Source of the DNA: JBMNQI01 sp050944055
GTDB lineage: Bacteria; Bacillota; Clostridia; Oscillospirales; Oscillospiraceae
Assembly: GCA_050944055.1 (NCBI GenBank)
Contig: JBMNQI010000017.1
Location: forward strand, 1-39,430
Length of the DNA: 39,430 nt
Direction: 5' to 3'
Made by a program: the position numbers and the translations under genes. Of this stretch, positions 24,856 through 32,338 are shown piece after piece. The notes beneath the pieces were generated by a model, which worked only from the letters and a program-made list of their open reading frames with translations, had not been told where the DNA came from and searched no databases. Positions within the stretch are counted from its first letter, which is position 1, and each line of letters starts with the position of its first letter.

Positions 24856-26118
24856 TTATTCCATAATCGCTTCAATGAATTTGGAGGCCTCCGGCTCGAC
24901 CGGTATGACCCGGACACCGAGCCCGCTTTGCAGCGCGCCGACGCTCAGATCGTCCAGAAAAACGTCTCCGCCGTCGCGCAGCATGACGCTCGGCACAAAA
25001 AGGTGCTCGCCGAGATCTCGCCCCCGAAGCTGCTCTAAAATATCCCGCCCGGTAACAAGACCGGCGACCGACACTTCGGGGCCGAAAAAATAATTCGTGA
25101 CCCCATATACATAGTAAGGTATATTATGCCACTTTGACACAGCGAAATCAAGCAAATCAACCAGAAAATCACGCGCGGCCAGACCTGTCGCGACGGAAAA
25201 CGGCCTGACGGCGGCGCTTTTCAGGTTTTCGGCAGCCTCGCGAAACTCGTCGTGAAAAACCCTCAGCATGCCGACGCCGTTTTCATACTGCGGGAACTCG
25301 TCATAGTACTCCCACGGGGGGACAGGCAGGCCCGCTCTCTGGAACAGCTCGTCGGAGGCGTAGACGCGTTCATATCCGGAAACGATGTTTATGGCCTCTT
25401 GCGCCTCCCCGGGCGTAACGGCTCTGAGCGGGTAGAGGTTTTCGCGGTAACGCGTCAGGCCGACGGGAACGACGGATACTGAATTTACTCCGAGCGATGT
25501 CAGGTCGTTAAGAGTTTTCCGCAGGTCCTCGCCGTCGTTCAGGCCGGGGCAGAGGACTATCTGGCAGTTGAGTGTCAGGCCGGCCCCGGCAAAGGCGCGA
25601 AGGTGGCGAAGGCTTTCCCCGCCTTTTTTATTTCCGAGCATCAAGCTGCGCTTTTCAGGGTCGGTAGTGTGGACGGAGATATTAATCGGGCTGATTCGCA
25701 GGTCTATTATACGCTTTGCCTCCGCGTCCGTGATATTTGTCAGCGTTATATAATTGCCCAGCAGAAAGCTAAGTCGCGCGTCGTCGTCCTTAAAATAGAG
25801 CGTTTCGCGCATGCCCCGGGGCAGCTGGTCGATAAAGCAGAATACACATTTATTTGCGCAGCGGCGGGGCCTGTCCATCAGATAGGTCTCAAAATTCAGG
25901 CCCATGTCCTGCCCGGCTGCCTTTTTGACTGTGACCGTGCGCAGATTCCCGCTCTCGTCCTCAACCGTAACCACGACCTGCGGCTCATAGGAATAGAACT
26001 GATAATCAAGCACGTCCGATACCGGGTGGCCGCCCACGGAAACAAGGCGTTCCCCGGCGCGCAGACCGGCCCTCTCCGCGGGCGAGCGTTTATCAACACG
26101 AGTTATGAGAAAAGACAT
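24856..26118 (-). CDS. DUF512 family protein: PDZ domain plus radical-SAM-like Fe-S domain
   Basis: About 420 aa. The N-terminal 70 residues form a PDZ-like domain (ITRVDKRSPAERAGLRAGERL). The centre carries a radical-SAM-type cluster CANKCVFCFIDQ (CxxxCxxC, near residues 87-98), then LGNYITLTN and ISVHTTDP stretches, and the C-terminus belongs to DUF512. Function is not established; the family is widespread in Clostridia and cyanobacteria and is annotated as a putative Fe-S oxidoreductase. The frame is open to a GTG at 26130, but that has no ribosome site; the ATG at 26118 has GTGAGGCGG just upstream and begins the conserved part, so I chose it. It follows a hairpin after rpmF and precedes der by 15 bases. 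Confidence 0.92.
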   Translation of the reverse strand: MSFLITRVDKRSPAERAGLRAGERLVSVGGHPVSDVLDYQFYSYEPQVVVTVEDESGNLRTVTVKKAAGQDMGLNFETYLMDRPRRCANKCVFCFIDQLPRGMRETLYFKDDDARLSFLLGNYITLTNITDAEAKRIIDLRISPINISVHTTDPEKRSLMLGNKKGGESLRHLRAFAGAGLTLNCQIVLCPGLNDGEDLRKTLNDLTSLGVNSVSVVPVGLTRYRENLYPLRAVTPGEAQEAINIVSGYERVYASDELFQRAGLPVPPWEYYDEFPQYENGVGMLRVFHDEFREAAENLKSAAVRPFSVATGLAARDFLVDLLDFAVSKWHNIPYYVYGVTNYFFGPEVSVAGLVTGRDILEQLRGRDLGEHLFVPSVMLRDGGDVFLDDLSVGALQSGLGVRVIPVEPEASKFIEAIME

Positions 26119-26147
26119 TTTCCGCCTCACTGTCGTAAATAGAAATA

Positions 26148-26172
26148 CAGAGGAGGATGGCCTCCTCCTCTG
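26148..26172 (-). terminator. Ten-base hairpin between rpmF and the DUF512 gene
   Basis: CAGAGGAGGA and TCCTCCTCTG (26148-26157 with 26163-26172) form a perfect ten-base stem with a five-base loop, starting 19 bases past the rpmF stop. The minus-strand T tail is poor (TATTTCTATTT), so it could be a weak terminator or a processing or mRNA-stabilising structure that sets rpmF level apart from the downstream genes. Confidence 0.55.
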
Positions 26173-26190
26173 CGTTAATAGAGTATGGAC

Positions 26191-26382
26191 TTACTTCTTT
26201 TCCGTCTTTTCAACAGCAACCGAACGGCTGCCGTAAGCGCCGCAAGATTTGCAGGCCCTGTGCGGAAGACGATAAGCCCCGCACTGGGGGCAAACGGCGA
26301 GCGTGGGAGCTGTAAGCTTCCAGTGTGAATTGCGCCTCTTATCGCGCCTTGCTTTGGATACTTTCCCCTTTGGAACCGCCAT
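26191..26382 (-). CDS. rpmF: Ribosomal protein bL32, zinc-binding form
   Basis: Large-subunit protein L32 of 63 aa. It begins MAVPKGKVSKARRDKRR and has the zinc-ribbon pairs CPQC and CKSC near residues 31-34 and 44-47. The open frame continues to 26469, but AGGAGGTG lies just before the ATG at 26382 and the conserved protein starts there. It is paired with yceD upstream, the classic yceD-rpmF arrangement. Confidence 0.97.
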   Translation of the reverse strand: MAVPKGKVSKARRDKRRNSHWKLTAPTLAVCPQCGAYRLPHRACKSCGAYGSRSVAVEKTEKK

Positions 26383-26487
26383 GGTGACACCTCCTAACAG
26401 ATAACCGCCTTTAGCGTATTGCGCCGATACGTATCCGCGTATGCTAAGCTCTGAGGCGGACAAAATCAACTGGAAACGCGGGCTGAA

Positions 26488-26976
26488 TCAATCAAAAAAA
26501 TCGGCCAGCTTGGCCAGACGCGGGTCAATCTCCGGCTTGCAGGAGCAGGGCCCCTTATTAAGGTCCGCCCCGCAGGTAGGGCAGAGCCCCTTGCAGTCGG
26601 GCTTGCAGAGCGTTTTAGAGTCCATAGATAGGATAAAGGCGGTTCTTGCAGCCTCGTCCAGATCGACCAGATCCCCTTCGAGGGGGATAATATCAGGACT
26701 GTCCCCGTCAGACTGCTCGGACACGGTAGCATCGAGCTTAAGCTCCACGGGTTTTTCAAACTCCGCCGCGCACCTGTCGCATACACAGGACATGACGGCC
26801 GATACTGTCATACTCAGCTCGAGGACACCGGCCCTGTTTTGCACCGAACCCTTAACCAGAAGAGGCTGAGCAACGATATGGCGCCCGTTCCATTCGAAGT
26901 CGGAGAGATCAAAAACATAATTAAAAATCTCGATCCCGCCCGGCACATTAATTATTCGGCTCAGGTCGAGCTTCAT
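26488..26976 (-). CDS. yceD: YceD/DUF177 family protein
   Basis: Member of the DUF177 family, linked in E. coli and plants to 23S rRNA accumulation. The 162 aa show an N-terminal beta-rich part and paired cysteines: CVCDRC near residue 86, and CKPDCKGLCPTCG then CSC in the last third, a likely zinc site. The LAKLADFFD tail is typical. The frame extends to 27000, but GGAGG lies eight bases before the ATG at 26976. It is the first gene of the unit that runs through rpmF, DUF512, der, plsY and gpsA. Confidence 0.92.
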   Translation of the reverse strand: MKLDLSRIINVPGGIEIFNYVFDLSDFEWNGRHIVAQPLLVKGSVQNRAGVLELSMTVSAVMSCVCDRCAAEFEKPVELKLDATVSEQSDGDSPDIIPLEGDLVDLDEAARTAFILSMDSKTLCKPDCKGLCPTCGADLNKGPCSCKPEIDPRLAKLADFFD

Positions 26977-27005
26977 AACACAGTCCTCCAGAGTACGCAC
27001 GAAAT

Positions 27006-27034
27006 ATTATAGTGGAAATACGTGTGATAGTCAA
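27006..27034 (-). promoter_or_regulatory. Near-consensus sigma-A promoter of the yceD-rpmF group
   Basis: On the minus strand TTGACT (27029-27034), a 17-base spacer and a perfect TATAAT (27006-27011), 30 bases before the yceD start. One of the strongest promoters in the window, as expected for ribosomal-protein genes. Confidence 0.88.
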
Positions 27035-27135
27035 GCATTTTTTAGATGCCGGCTCTTTTATATAATGCCCAAACCCGCAGCTTCCGATGCCGGCCTGACC
27101 GCCTTATCAACAGTCCCGGGCGAGCCGGCCAAATT

Positions 27136-27163
27136 AAAGCGCGCTCTGTTTATCCTGCGCTTT
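27136..27163 (-). terminator. Weak terminator-like hairpin at the end of potD
   Basis: AAAGCGC and GCGCTTT (27136-27142 with 27157-27163) pair around a 14-base loop containing the potD stop codon; on the minus strand it is followed by AATTT only. Marginal. Confidence 0.3.
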
Positions 27164-28343
27164 TCTTATTCCGCCTCCTGCGCTTTTTCTTTTGCATGCT
27201 GTAAAGCGAGAGCAGAACTATCACAACAAGAGCAACGCAGGCGCCGACGATATACGCCGTATAGCCGCTGCCGCCCGAGGTCTTGACCTCGAGCCAGAGG
27301 CTGTCCATAAGCTGCGTCGCCTCTTCAGGCAGGTAGGTAAAGCTCTCGGCGCGCGAGAGAACCTCGTCGGAGGGATATGCGATCCCGCTTTGTGCCGTCT
27401 CCTCGGACATATACTTCTTTGCCTCGCTTATTGGCGTCGAGTAGCCGAGATAATCGAGGTTCCTGCCGGAAATCTCGGGGGAGCAGAGGAAGTTGATGTA
27501 AGCCTCGGCCGCCTCCTTGTTCTGGCAGGTGTTAGGAATGCAGATTGCGTCTATGAATACGTTGAAGCCCTCTTCCGGGAAGCAGAAGTCTAGGTTCGGG
27601 TTCTCCTCGGCCATCATAAGGTAATCGCCTGCGTAATAAGGCGCTATCCACGCCTCCTCGCGCTCCATGGCGTCGAATATCTGGTCCATAACATAGCTCT
27701 GTACAAGCGGCTTTTGCTGCTTCAGCTTTTCGGCAGCTGCGCGCAGCTCGGCCTCGTCTGTCGTGTTTATGCTGTACCCGAGGCAAAGTTCCGCGATGCC
27801 GAAAGCGTCGCGCGGGTTGTCAAACATCAGTATCTTTCCCGCGTACTCCTCGTCCCATAATATATCCCAGCCCGTGACCTCTTTAGTCACGTATTTGGTA
27901 TTGTAAATAATTCCGACGGTGCCCCATGTGTAGGGCACTGAATAGGTGTTCGCCGGGTCGTAGTCGGTATTCTTGAAAGCCTCGTCTATATACTTGTAAT
28001 TCGGCACATTGTCGAAATTAATAGGAAGAAGCATATCCTCGGCTATCAGGCGGGCCACCATATAGTCCGAGGGAATAATGATATCGAAATCCGAGCCGCC
28101 GGTTTTCATCTTCGTGTAAAGGCTTTCGTTTGAATCGTACGTCATATAGTTGACCTTGATGCCGGTCGCCTCGGTGAATGCCGCGTTGACGTCTATATAG
28201 CCGTCTGTGCCGTCTGATATATACTGTCCCCAGTTATAGACGTTGATTGTCACCGTCTGCGCATTAGCCGCAAATGGCAGTGCGGCGGCAAGAAGCAGGC
28301 CTGCCAGGACTGCTGCAAAGATCTTTTTCAATTTTCGTCCCAC
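27150..28343 (-). CDS. potD: Spermidine/putrescine ABC transporter substrate-binding protein, C-terminally membrane-anchored
   Basis: Captures extracellular polyamine for the PotABC importer. The 397 aa have an N-terminal signal peptide (about 1-28, cleavage after ANA) without a lipobox cysteine, then the PotD fold starting INVYNWGQYI, with SDYMVARL near 93-100 and VPYTWGTVGI-type sequence near 140. Unusually, residues 361-383 form a hydrophobic membrane segment followed by a strongly basic tail (KKKRRRRNKK), so the protein should be anchored by its C-terminus rather than by a lipid. The start is uncertain: GTG at 28343 has GGAG too close, while TTG at 28331 has looser spacing. It is the last gene of potABCD, starting ten bases after potC. 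Whether spermidine or putrescine is preferred cannot be told. Confidence 0.93.
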   Translation of the reverse strand: MGRKLKKIFAAVLAGLLLAAALPFAANAQTVTINVYNWGQYISDGTDGYIDVNAAFTEATGIKVNYMTYDSNESLYTKMKTGGSDFDIIIPSDYMVARLIAEDMLLPINFDNVPNYKYIDEAFKNTDYDPANTYSVPYTWGTVGIIYNTKYVTKEVTGWDILWDEEYAGKILMFDNPRDAFGIAELCLGYSINTTDEAELRAAAEKLKQQKPLVQSYVMDQIFDAMEREEAWIAPYYAGDYLMMAEENPNLDFCFPEEGFNVFIDAICIPNTCQNKEAAEAYINFLCSPEISGRNLDYLGYSTPISEAKKYMSEETAQSGIAYPSDEVLSRAESFTYLPEEATQLMDSLWLEVKTSGGSGYTAYIVGACVALVVIVLLSLYSMQKKKRRRRNKKSAG

Positions 28344-28352
28344 GCTCCGTTT

Positions 28353-29189
28353 CTATGATAATCTATTCAGAATTCTCCTGCCCAGGCCGTTTTTTTCGCC
28401 GGACCTTCTCTGATCTCTTGCCTGAAGCAGGTTCATGCCGGACATAATAAGGAGAATAATAATGAAAAGAAGTGTAAAAAGCGCGTAGATCTTCGGCGGA
28501 AGAGGCTTTTTCGTGTAGTTGTATATTTCCACCGGGAGGGTGATAAAGCTTGGGCCGTATACGAAGTAGCTTATGACAAAGTCGTCGAGGGACATAGTAA
28601 AAGCCATAAGCGCGCCTGAGATGACGCCAGGCATGATCTCGGGCAGTATGACCTTGCGAAAGCTCTGGGCTGGTGTGCAGCCCAGGTCCAGGGCGGCCTC
28701 GTGGAGGTTCGGATTCATCTGGCTGAGCTTAGGCATGACGGAGAGTATGACATACGGAAGGTTGAAAGTTATATGGGCAATAAGCAGCGTGAAAAAGCCC
28801 AGTATGGCCTTCATTTTCAGAAGCTGGCCGATAAAAGCGAAAAGCAGGGCCAGCGACACGCCCGTTACAATCTCGGGGTTTGTCAGCGGAATATTCGTGA
28901 TGCTCAGCACAAGGCGCTTTCTGCGGCGGCTCATCGAGTGGATGCCGACGGCGGCCAGCGTGCCGAGCAGCGTTGAAAGCCCGGAGGAGAGGACGGCGAC
29001 AATCAGCGAATTGAGCAGAAGGCGCAGCAGAGTCCCGTCACGGAAGAGCTCTGAATAATTCCCGAATGTGAAGCGGCCGAACATGGCAAGATCAGAGCTG
29101 TCCGAGAAGGAGCCGACTATAAGCATCAGCATGGGAATATACAGGAATATAAACACAATTATAGAAAATACTCTAAGGCCCCGTCTCAT
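28353..29189 (-). CDS. potC: Polyamine ABC transporter permease PotC
   Basis: Second membrane subunit of the spermidine/putrescine importer. The 278 aa have about six membrane helices and the permease EAA loop (EAALDLGCTPAQSFRKV near 178-195), which docks on the ATPase. The start overlaps the end of potB by four bases (ATGA), so the two permeases are probably made in equal amounts. The N-terminal FGNYSELF segment is typical of PotC. Confidence 0.95.
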   Translation of the reverse strand: MRRGLRVFSIIVFIFLYIPMLMLIVGSFSDSSDLAMFGRFTFGNYSELFRDGTLLRLLLNSLIVAVLSSGLSTLLGTLAAVGIHSMSRRRKRLVLSITNIPLTNPEIVTGVSLALLFAFIGQLLKMKAILGFFTLLIAHITFNLPYVILSVMPKLSQMNPNLHEAALDLGCTPAQSFRKVILPEIMPGVISGALMAFTMSLDDFVISYFVYGPSFITLPVEIYNYTKKPLPPKIYALFTLLFIIILLIMSGMNLLQARDQRRSGEKNGLGRRILNRLS

Positions 29190-30001
29190 AGCGTCACCAT
29201 TCCTTCGTCATCCGAACCGCTGAAGCGGTTCATAAGCCCTATGCAGATGAAGATGAGAACCATGAGTATGAGGCTCAGGGCCGCCCCCAGGTTTGGATTA
29301 TACGCCGTTTTAAACTGCGACTCAATGACGTCGCCTATGAGAACGGTCCCGGCCGAACCGAGCTTTTTGGATATATAGAAGGTGGAGACAGCGGGAACAA
29401 AGACCATAGTCACTCCCGAAATTATTCCCGGCTTGCTGAGCGGAAGTGTAACGCGCAGAAAAACGTTCCCGGGCGCGCAGCCCAGGTCCTGCGCCGCCTC
29501 AATCAGCGTCGGGTCCATCTTGACAAGAACGCTGTGCAGGGGCAGTATCATATAGGGCAGGTAATTGTATACCATTCCGAGCACGACCGCGGCGGAGTTG
29601 CGGCTCAGCGGCAGGGCGCGCAGCCCTATCGATTTCAGGGCGCGGTTAATAAGGCCCGTATCCTCAAGCAGGGAGACCCAGGCCAGCGTGCGCAGCAGGA
29701 AGCTCATGCACATTGGCAGCATAACAAGCAGAATAAGAAAACGCTGGCTGTTCTTACCCGAGCGTGCGATATAATAAGCCGTCGGGTAGCCGAGAAACAG
29801 GCATATGGCGGAGGCAATAAGCGCAAGCCATACGGATTTGAGAAATATGGGCAGGTATTCCTCAAGCCTTAAGACGTTTCCAAATGTAAATGCGCCGGTC
29901 ATGGAGTCGGTAAAAGCAAAATACACGACGACCGCCAGCGGCACGATAATAAATATGCTCATCCATACAATATATGGGGAAGAAGCGCCTCTTATCTTCA
30001 T
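29186..30001 (-). CDS. potB: Polyamine ABC transporter permease PotB
   Basis: First membrane subunit of the importer. About 271 aa with six membrane helices and an EAA loop (EAAQDLGCAPGNVFLRV near 165-182). The open frame extends four codons to a GTG at 30013, but the ATG at 30001 begins the conserved MKIRG part and has AAGGGTGG upstream, so it is the more likely start. It lies 53 bases after potA and overlaps potC. Confidence 0.94.
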   Translation of the reverse strand: MKIRGASSPYIVWMSIFIIVPLAVVVYFAFTDSMTGAFTFGNVLRLEEYLPIFLKSVWLALIASAICLFLGYPTAYYIARSGKNSQRFLILLVMLPMCMSFLLRTLAWVSLLEDTGLINRALKSIGLRALPLSRNSAAVVLGMVYNYLPYMILPLHSVLVKMDPTLIEAAQDLGCAPGNVFLRVTLPLSKPGIISGVTMVFVPAVSTFYISKKLGSAGTVLIGDVIESQFKTAYNPNLGAALSLILMVLIFICIGLMNRFSGSDDEGMVTL

Positions 30002-30054
30002 ATTTATGACCACCCTTCGCAGACGCCGCTGCGCAAAACGAAGATTAAACTGAT

Positions 30055-31191
30055 TCAGATTTCCCCGGGCTCAGTTTCAGGTTCGTATTCCGCGTCGCTT
30101 ATATCGTCATACTCGGCGGAATAGGAGCTGTAGTCGCCGAACATACCGGAATACATGCTTTTTTTCATAATATGGATATCCTCCGGGTTAAGCCTGATAC
30201 CTATGTAGGCGCCGACAGGCTGATAGTCGGTGGACTGTATCAGCCATTTAAAGCCCTTGAAGTCGACGATGATATCGTAATGAACACCCTTGAATGTGAT
30301 ACTGGTTACAGTCCCGCAGAGGTTGCCGTTACCGGCCGGGACTATATCTATATCCTCCGGCCTGATTACGACGTCGACCGGCTCCATCGGGTCAAAACCG
30401 GTATCGACGCACCTGAAACGGCGGCCGAAGAATTCCACGAGCCTGTCCTCAATCATCACGCCGTCAATAATGTTGCTCTCTCCTATGAAGTCGGCGACGA
30501 AGGCGTTCTTCGGCTCGTTGTATATTTCCTCAGGCGTGCCTATCTGCTGAATAACGCCCTTGTCCATGACGACGACCGTGTCCGACATGGTAAGGGCCTC
30601 CTCCTGATCGTGCGTGACATATATAAAAGTAATCCCCATCTGCTGCTGGATGCGCTTGAGCTCGTTCTGCATGTCCTTGCGCAGACGCAGATCAAGAGCG
30701 CCCAGAGGTTCGTCCAGAAGCAGTACCTTCGGGCGGTTGATGAGGGCGCGGGCAATAGCTACGCGCTGCTGCTGGCCGCCGGAGAGGGAATTCGTCCTGC
30801 GGTCCTCGAAGCCTGTGAGGCTGACGAGCTTGAGCATTTCGGTTACGCGTTCCTCGATCTCGCTTTCGGGGACCTTGGAAATGCGAAGGCCGAAGGCAAT
30901 GTTGTCGTAGACGTTCAGATGGGGGAAAAGTGCGTATTTTTGAAAGACCGTATTGACCTGGCGCTTATGGGGCGGAACGTCATTTATCCTCACACCGTCG
31001 AACAGGACGTCGCCGGACGTCGGAGCCGTGAAGCCGCCGATAATACGGAGCGTCGTGGTCTTGCCGCAGCCCGAGGGACCCAGCAGTGTGAGGAATTCAC
31101 TGTCTTTTATATAAAGATTTATCGAATCAAGCACTACTTCACCGTCAAACGCCATCGTGCAGTCGACAAGGCGAATGAGCTCTTTGGACAT
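30055..31191 (-). CDS. potA: Polyamine ABC transporter ATPase PotA
   Basis: ATP-hydrolysing subunit that powers polyamine uptake. The 378 aa show Walker A GPSGCGKTT near 39-47, the Q-loop, signature LSGGQQQR near 138, Walker B VLLLDEP and the H-loop VTHDQEEA, then a C-terminal TOBE-type regulatory domain. Residues about 345-378 form an acidic, Tyr- and Ser-rich tail not usual for PotA. A longer open frame to 31368 would run into the 3' end of the upstream pseudouridine synthase and past the promoter; GGGGGAGG precedes the ATG at 31191. First gene of the pot operon. Confidence 0.96.
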   Translation of the reverse strand: MSKELIRLVDCTMAFDGEVVLDSINLYIKDSEFLTLLGPSGCGKTTTLRIIGGFTAPTSGDVLFDGVRINDVPPHKRQVNTVFQKYALFPHLNVYDNIAFGLRISKVPESEIEERVTEMLKLVSLTGFEDRRTNSLSGGQQQRVAIARALINRPKVLLLDEPLGALDLRLRKDMQNELKRIQQQMGITFIYVTHDQEEALTMSDTVVVMDKGVIQQIGTPEEIYNEPKNAFVADFIGESNIIDGVMIEDRLVEFFGRRFRCVDTGFDPMEPVDVVIRPEDIDIVPAGNGNLCGTVTSITFKGVHYDIIVDFKGFKWLIQSTDYQPVGAYIGIRLNPEDIHIMKKSMYSGMFGDYSSYSAEYDDISDAEYEPETEPGEI

Positions 31192-31228
31192 TATCCTCCC
31201 CCATTCCGAAAATGAAATTGCAAAAGAC

Positions 31229-31257
31229 AATATACAGGTAAATACTTCTGTTGTCAA
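31229..31257 (-). promoter_or_regulatory. Sigma-A promoter of the potABCD operon
   Basis: On the minus strand a perfect TTGACA (31252-31257), a 17-base spacer, and TATATT (31229-31234), ending 37 bases before the potA start. Confidence 0.85.
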
Positions 31258-31261
31258 CAGC

Positions 31262-31302
31262 GAAAACTGAGCTTTTCCGCGCATAATGGCGGGAAGCTCA
31301 GT
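31262..31302 (-). terminator. Terminator after the pseudouridine synthase gene
   Basis: ACTGAGCTT pairs with AAGCTCAGT (31266-31274 with 31294-31302), extended by TCCGC/GCGGG with one bulged base. On the minus strand the stem is followed by TTTTC. It lies between the rlu stop and the pot promoter. Confidence 0.75.
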
Positions 31303-31306
31303 AAAA

Positions 31307-32257
31307 TTAAAGCGGCAGAGAAAAATCCGCGTTATCAGCCTTAAATTCGCGGCCTTTAAGGTAATCAAGCATGCCGGCGCCGGTCTGCCAGTCGAAGAGG
31401 ATTTTATATGAATAAAGCGCCTGGTATCTGCGGCCGAATTCGCCTTTAGCGCCCGGGGCTCCGTATTTGCCGTCGCCCACCAGCGGGTGGCCGCTGTGTG
31501 CCATCTGCGCCCTTATCTGATGCGTGCGGCCCGTCTCAAGCTCGCACTCCAGAAGCGAAAGCCCGCCCCCGGCCGAGAGAGTGCGGTAGCGCGTAACTGC
31601 CGTACGCGCACCGGGCTGCGGTTTGGATGTGACATAGACACGGTTGAGCTTCGCGTCCTTCCATATAAAACTCCTCAAAACCCCGTCGGGAGGCTCCATT
31701 TTCCCGTGTACAAGGCAGAGGTAGAATTTCCTGACCTCGCGCGAACGTATCTTTTCATTCATTATGCGCAGGGCCTCGGCGTTCTTCGCCGCTATGACTA
31801 TGCCGCCTGTGTTGCGGTCGATGCGGTTGCACAGGGCCGGCGTGAAGGCGTTTTCAGCTTCCGGTTCCCAGCCTCCGTTTAAGTGCAGGTAGGCGAGAAT
31901 ATTCGCTATCAGAGTGTTCCTCGTGCCTTCGCCGTCTGAATGCACGACCACGCCGGGCTTTTTGTCCAGAAGCAGAATGTTGTCGTCCTCATAGACGATT
32001 GTGAGCTCCGGTTTTGTTATATGCCGCCATGATTCGCCGTCCGAAACAGGCTTGAAAAAATCGTCGCCGAGATAAATCGAGACGACGTCGCCCTCGTTAA
32101 GCCGCGCCGCCCTGTCCGCCCGGGAGCCGTTGAGCTTTATTTTTTTTGTGCGTATGGCCTTTTGAAGCAGGGAAGAGGGCAGAAGCGGCACGGCCTTGCC
32201 GAGAAAACGGTCAAGCCTCTGGCCGGCGTCGTTTTGTCCGACTATCAGTTCACGCAT
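31307..32257 (-). CDS. RluC/RluD-family rRNA pseudouridine synthase
   Basis: Converts specific uridines of rRNA to pseudouridine. The 316 aa carry an N-terminal S4 RNA-binding domain (about 10-65, QRLDRFLGK and SLLQKAIRTKKIKLNG) and the RluA-type catalytic domain: VVHSDG, NRIDRNTGG with the catalytic Asp (usually RLDRxTSG), and ELETGRTHQIR. The site modified cannot be assigned from sequence, so no gene symbol is given. GAGGGA precedes the ATG. It follows glnS by 81 bases and ends at a hairpin. Confidence 0.93.
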   Translation of the reverse strand: MRELIVGQNDAGQRLDRFLGKAVPLLPSSLLQKAIRTKKIKLNGSRADRAARLNEGDVVSIYLGDDFFKPVSDGESWRHITKPELTIVYEDDNILLLDKKPGVVVHSDGEGTRNTLIANILAYLHLNGGWEPEAENAFTPALCNRIDRNTGGIVIAAKNAEALRIMNEKIRSREVRKFYLCLVHGKMEPPDGVLRSFIWKDAKLNRVYVTSKPQPGARTAVTRYRTLSAGGGLSLLECELETGRTHQIRAQMAHSGHPLVGDGKYGAPGAKGEFGRRYQALYSYKILFDWQTGAGMLDYLKGREFKADNADFSLPL

Positions 32258-32338
32258 GTTTATCCCTCAAATCAGAAACATTCCCTCAGTTTACGGCCAA
32301 ACGGGAGCTTGCCGGCTGGGTTTATGATGCTGCCTTTG

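Noticed and set aside
30172..31215. 347-codon plus-strand ORF opposite potA
   Set aside because: A mirror of the conserved PotA frame, with no ribosome site and no family resemblance.
31192..31368. A 59-residue N-terminal extension of PotA in the same open frame
   Set aside because: It covers the pot promoter and overlaps the end of the pseudouridine synthase gene. The conserved protein and a strong ribosome site begin at 31191.
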